Below are positions 7,015-7,700 of a stretch of DNA of 7,700 nucleotides, piece by piece. The stretch lies in contig JAFALP010000010.1 of the NCBI GenBank assembly GCA_019234175.1, positions 1-7,700 of the forward strand. The letters run 5' to 3'. A program made the translations under genes and the position numbers. The notes beneath the pieces were generated by a model that was given only the letters and a program-made list of their open reading frames with translations, was not told the DNA's origin and made no database searches. The stretch comes from Actinomycetota bacterium. GTDB lineage: Bacteria > Actinomycetota > Thermoleophilia > Gaiellales > Gaiellaceae. Numbering within the stretch: the first letter of the stretch is position 1; each line of letters begins with the position of its first letter.

Positions 7015-7018
7015 TTCT
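6981..7018. terminator. Bidirectional intrinsic terminator (ncRNA plus / tetR-type gene minus)
   Basis: AAGGCCCCGG (6981-6990) and CCGGGGCCTT (6999-7008) form a perfect 10-bp stem with an AGCCGCAG loop. On the plus strand it is followed by the T-rich CTTCTTTTCT, ending the ncRNA. On the minus strand it is followed by TTTTTCTG and lies 9 bases after the stop of the TetR-type gene. It therefore works as a Rho-independent terminator in both directions. Confidence 0.9.
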
Positions 7019-7613
7019 AGGCTCTCATCCAGTCCAGGCGGGCCTGGCGGATGCGCTTCACGTCGGCCTCGCCCAGCAGCCCGAGGCGGCGGCCCACCAT
7101 CCCGAGCAGGCCGCCGGCCATGAACACCCACGCCTCGGCCTCGGGATCGCGGTCGGGATGGAGGGAGCCCTCGGCCTGCCCGCGGCGGATCGTCTCGGCG
7201 ACGAAGTCGTGCACCTCGCGCATGTGCACCTTCAGGTGCTCCCGCAGCTCCTCGTCGTCGCCCGCCTCGCCGAGCGCCTGCACCCACAGCTCGGCCAGCT
7301 GGAACTTCGCATCGTGGACGGAGAAGTGGCCCCGGCCGATGTCGGCGAGGCCGGCGTCGACGGAACGCGAGCCGAGGAGCACCGACTCCCACAGCGCGCG
7401 CACCTTCGTCCAGACGTAGTCGAGGCAGGCGAGGTAGAGCTCGCGCTTGGAGGCGAAGTGGCGATAGAGGATCGGCTCGGACACGCCGGCGGCGCGCGCG
7501 ATCTCCGCGGTCGTCGTCCCCCGGTAGCTCCCTTCGGAGAAGAGGGCGATGGCGGTCTCGATCAGGTGGCGGCGGCGCTCGGCCGCCGCCATCCGGACCG
7601 GGGCGACGCTCAC
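7017..7613 (-). CDS. TetR/AcrR-family transcriptional regulator
   Basis: This is a 198-residue dimeric repressor type. The N-terminal HTH is clear: 'LIETAIALFSEGSYRGTTTA' (17-36), 'EIARAAGVSEPILYRHFASK' (37-56), then 'RELYLACLDYV'. The divergent C-terminal half is all helical and would bind an unidentified small molecule. The GTG at 7613 overlaps the stop of the upstream gene as GTGA, the same arrangement as the exporter/MerR pair at the other end of the window, so it is taken as the start. The internal ATG at 7592 is the alternative. No strong Shine-Dalgarno precedes either, which fits coupled translation. Its likely target is its own operon, including the upstream gene, which looks like a membrane protein. 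The gene ends on the shared terminator, and any read-through of the ncRNA would be antisense to it. Confidence 0.92.
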   Translation of the reverse strand: MSVAPVRMAAAERRRHLIETAIALFSEGSYRGTTTAEIARAAGVSEPILYRHFASKRELYLACLDYVWTKVRALWESVLLGSRSVDAGLADIGRGHFSVHDAKFQLAELWVQALGEAGDDEELREHLKVHMREVHDFVAETIRRGQAEGSLHPDRDPEAEAWVFMAGGLLGMVGRRLGLLGEADVKRIRQARLDWMRA

Positions 7614-7700
7614 GCCGCTTCCGGGAACGCCGGCTCGGCGCTCGGCTCGCGATGCCGCGCGTGCTGCAGCGTGCTCACGGCGACCGCGGAGCCCGCGAGC
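7610..7700 (-). CDS. 3' end of an upstream gene, probably a membrane transporter
   Basis: Only the last 30 sense codons or fewer are in the window. The frame is open from the edge and ends with TGA overlapping the GTG of the TetR-type gene (GTGA). The visible C terminus begins 'LAGSAVAVSTLQHARHREP', a hydrophobic then basic stretch, followed by an acidic/proline tail ending 'FPEAA'. This resembles the end of the DHA2 exporter at the window start: the last helix, then a charged tail ending in 'EAEAA'. A second MFS-type exporter with its local regulator is the natural reading, but so short a piece cannot prove the family. The 4-bp overlap supports it being a real coding end. Confidence 0.6.
   Translation of the reverse strand, partial: LAGSAVAVSTLQHARHREPSAEPAFPEAA

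Overview
The window is very GC-rich and densely packed, with GTG starts and 4-19 bp gene overlaps. The protein style (XRE-type HTH plus TPR regulator, DHA2 exporter, 1-Cys peroxiredoxin) suggests a high-GC Actinobacteriota-like genome, perhaps Thermoleophilia. That placement is an inference from composition and recalled protein style; no rRNA or other marker is present.

Layout. Positions 1-1652 (+) hold the 3' part of a DHA2 drug exporter followed by a MerR-type regulator that overlaps it by 4 bp. Positions 1641-2633 (-) hold selD (selenophosphate synthetase). It is divergent from 2653-3348 (+), a short-chain dehydrogenase, which overlaps acdS (ACC deaminase, 3338-4336, +). Only 19 bp separate the selD and SDR start codons. 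At the exact centre of that gap is TACTGTA, which reads as a -10 box on both strands, 7 nt from each GTG. acdS converges on a 1-Cys peroxiredoxin gene (4318-4992, -).

Positions 5206-6672 (-) carry the most interesting unit: an XRE HTH regulator with a long TPR domain, followed 21 bp later by a 35-codon ORF with a strong Shine-Dalgarno. The small product has a basic start, a hydrophobic export-type core and a 14-residue polar/aromatic tail. This is the layout of an RRNPP-type regulator with its cognate signalling peptide, a scheme best known in Firmicutes.

Positions 6673-7016 have no protein gene. They contain a near-consensus sigma70-type promoter (TTGACT-17-TATAGT), a roughly 135-nt stretch that folds by eye into a 5' hairpin plus a three-way junction closed by a 10-bp stem, and then a strong intrinsic terminator. 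This is a candidate standalone ncRNA or orphan riboswitch-like RNA. The terminator also serves, on the other strand, the tetR-type gene at 7017-7613 (-). That gene overlaps by 4 bp the 3' end of another gene (7610-7700, -) whose last residues look like the end of a membrane protein.

How the parts fit: both window edges look like transporter-plus-local-regulator pairs. The middle holds unrelated metabolic and stress genes (selenium activation, ACC breakdown, peroxide removal). The putative peptide-sensing regulator and the ncRNA sit back to back around one intergenic regulatory region.
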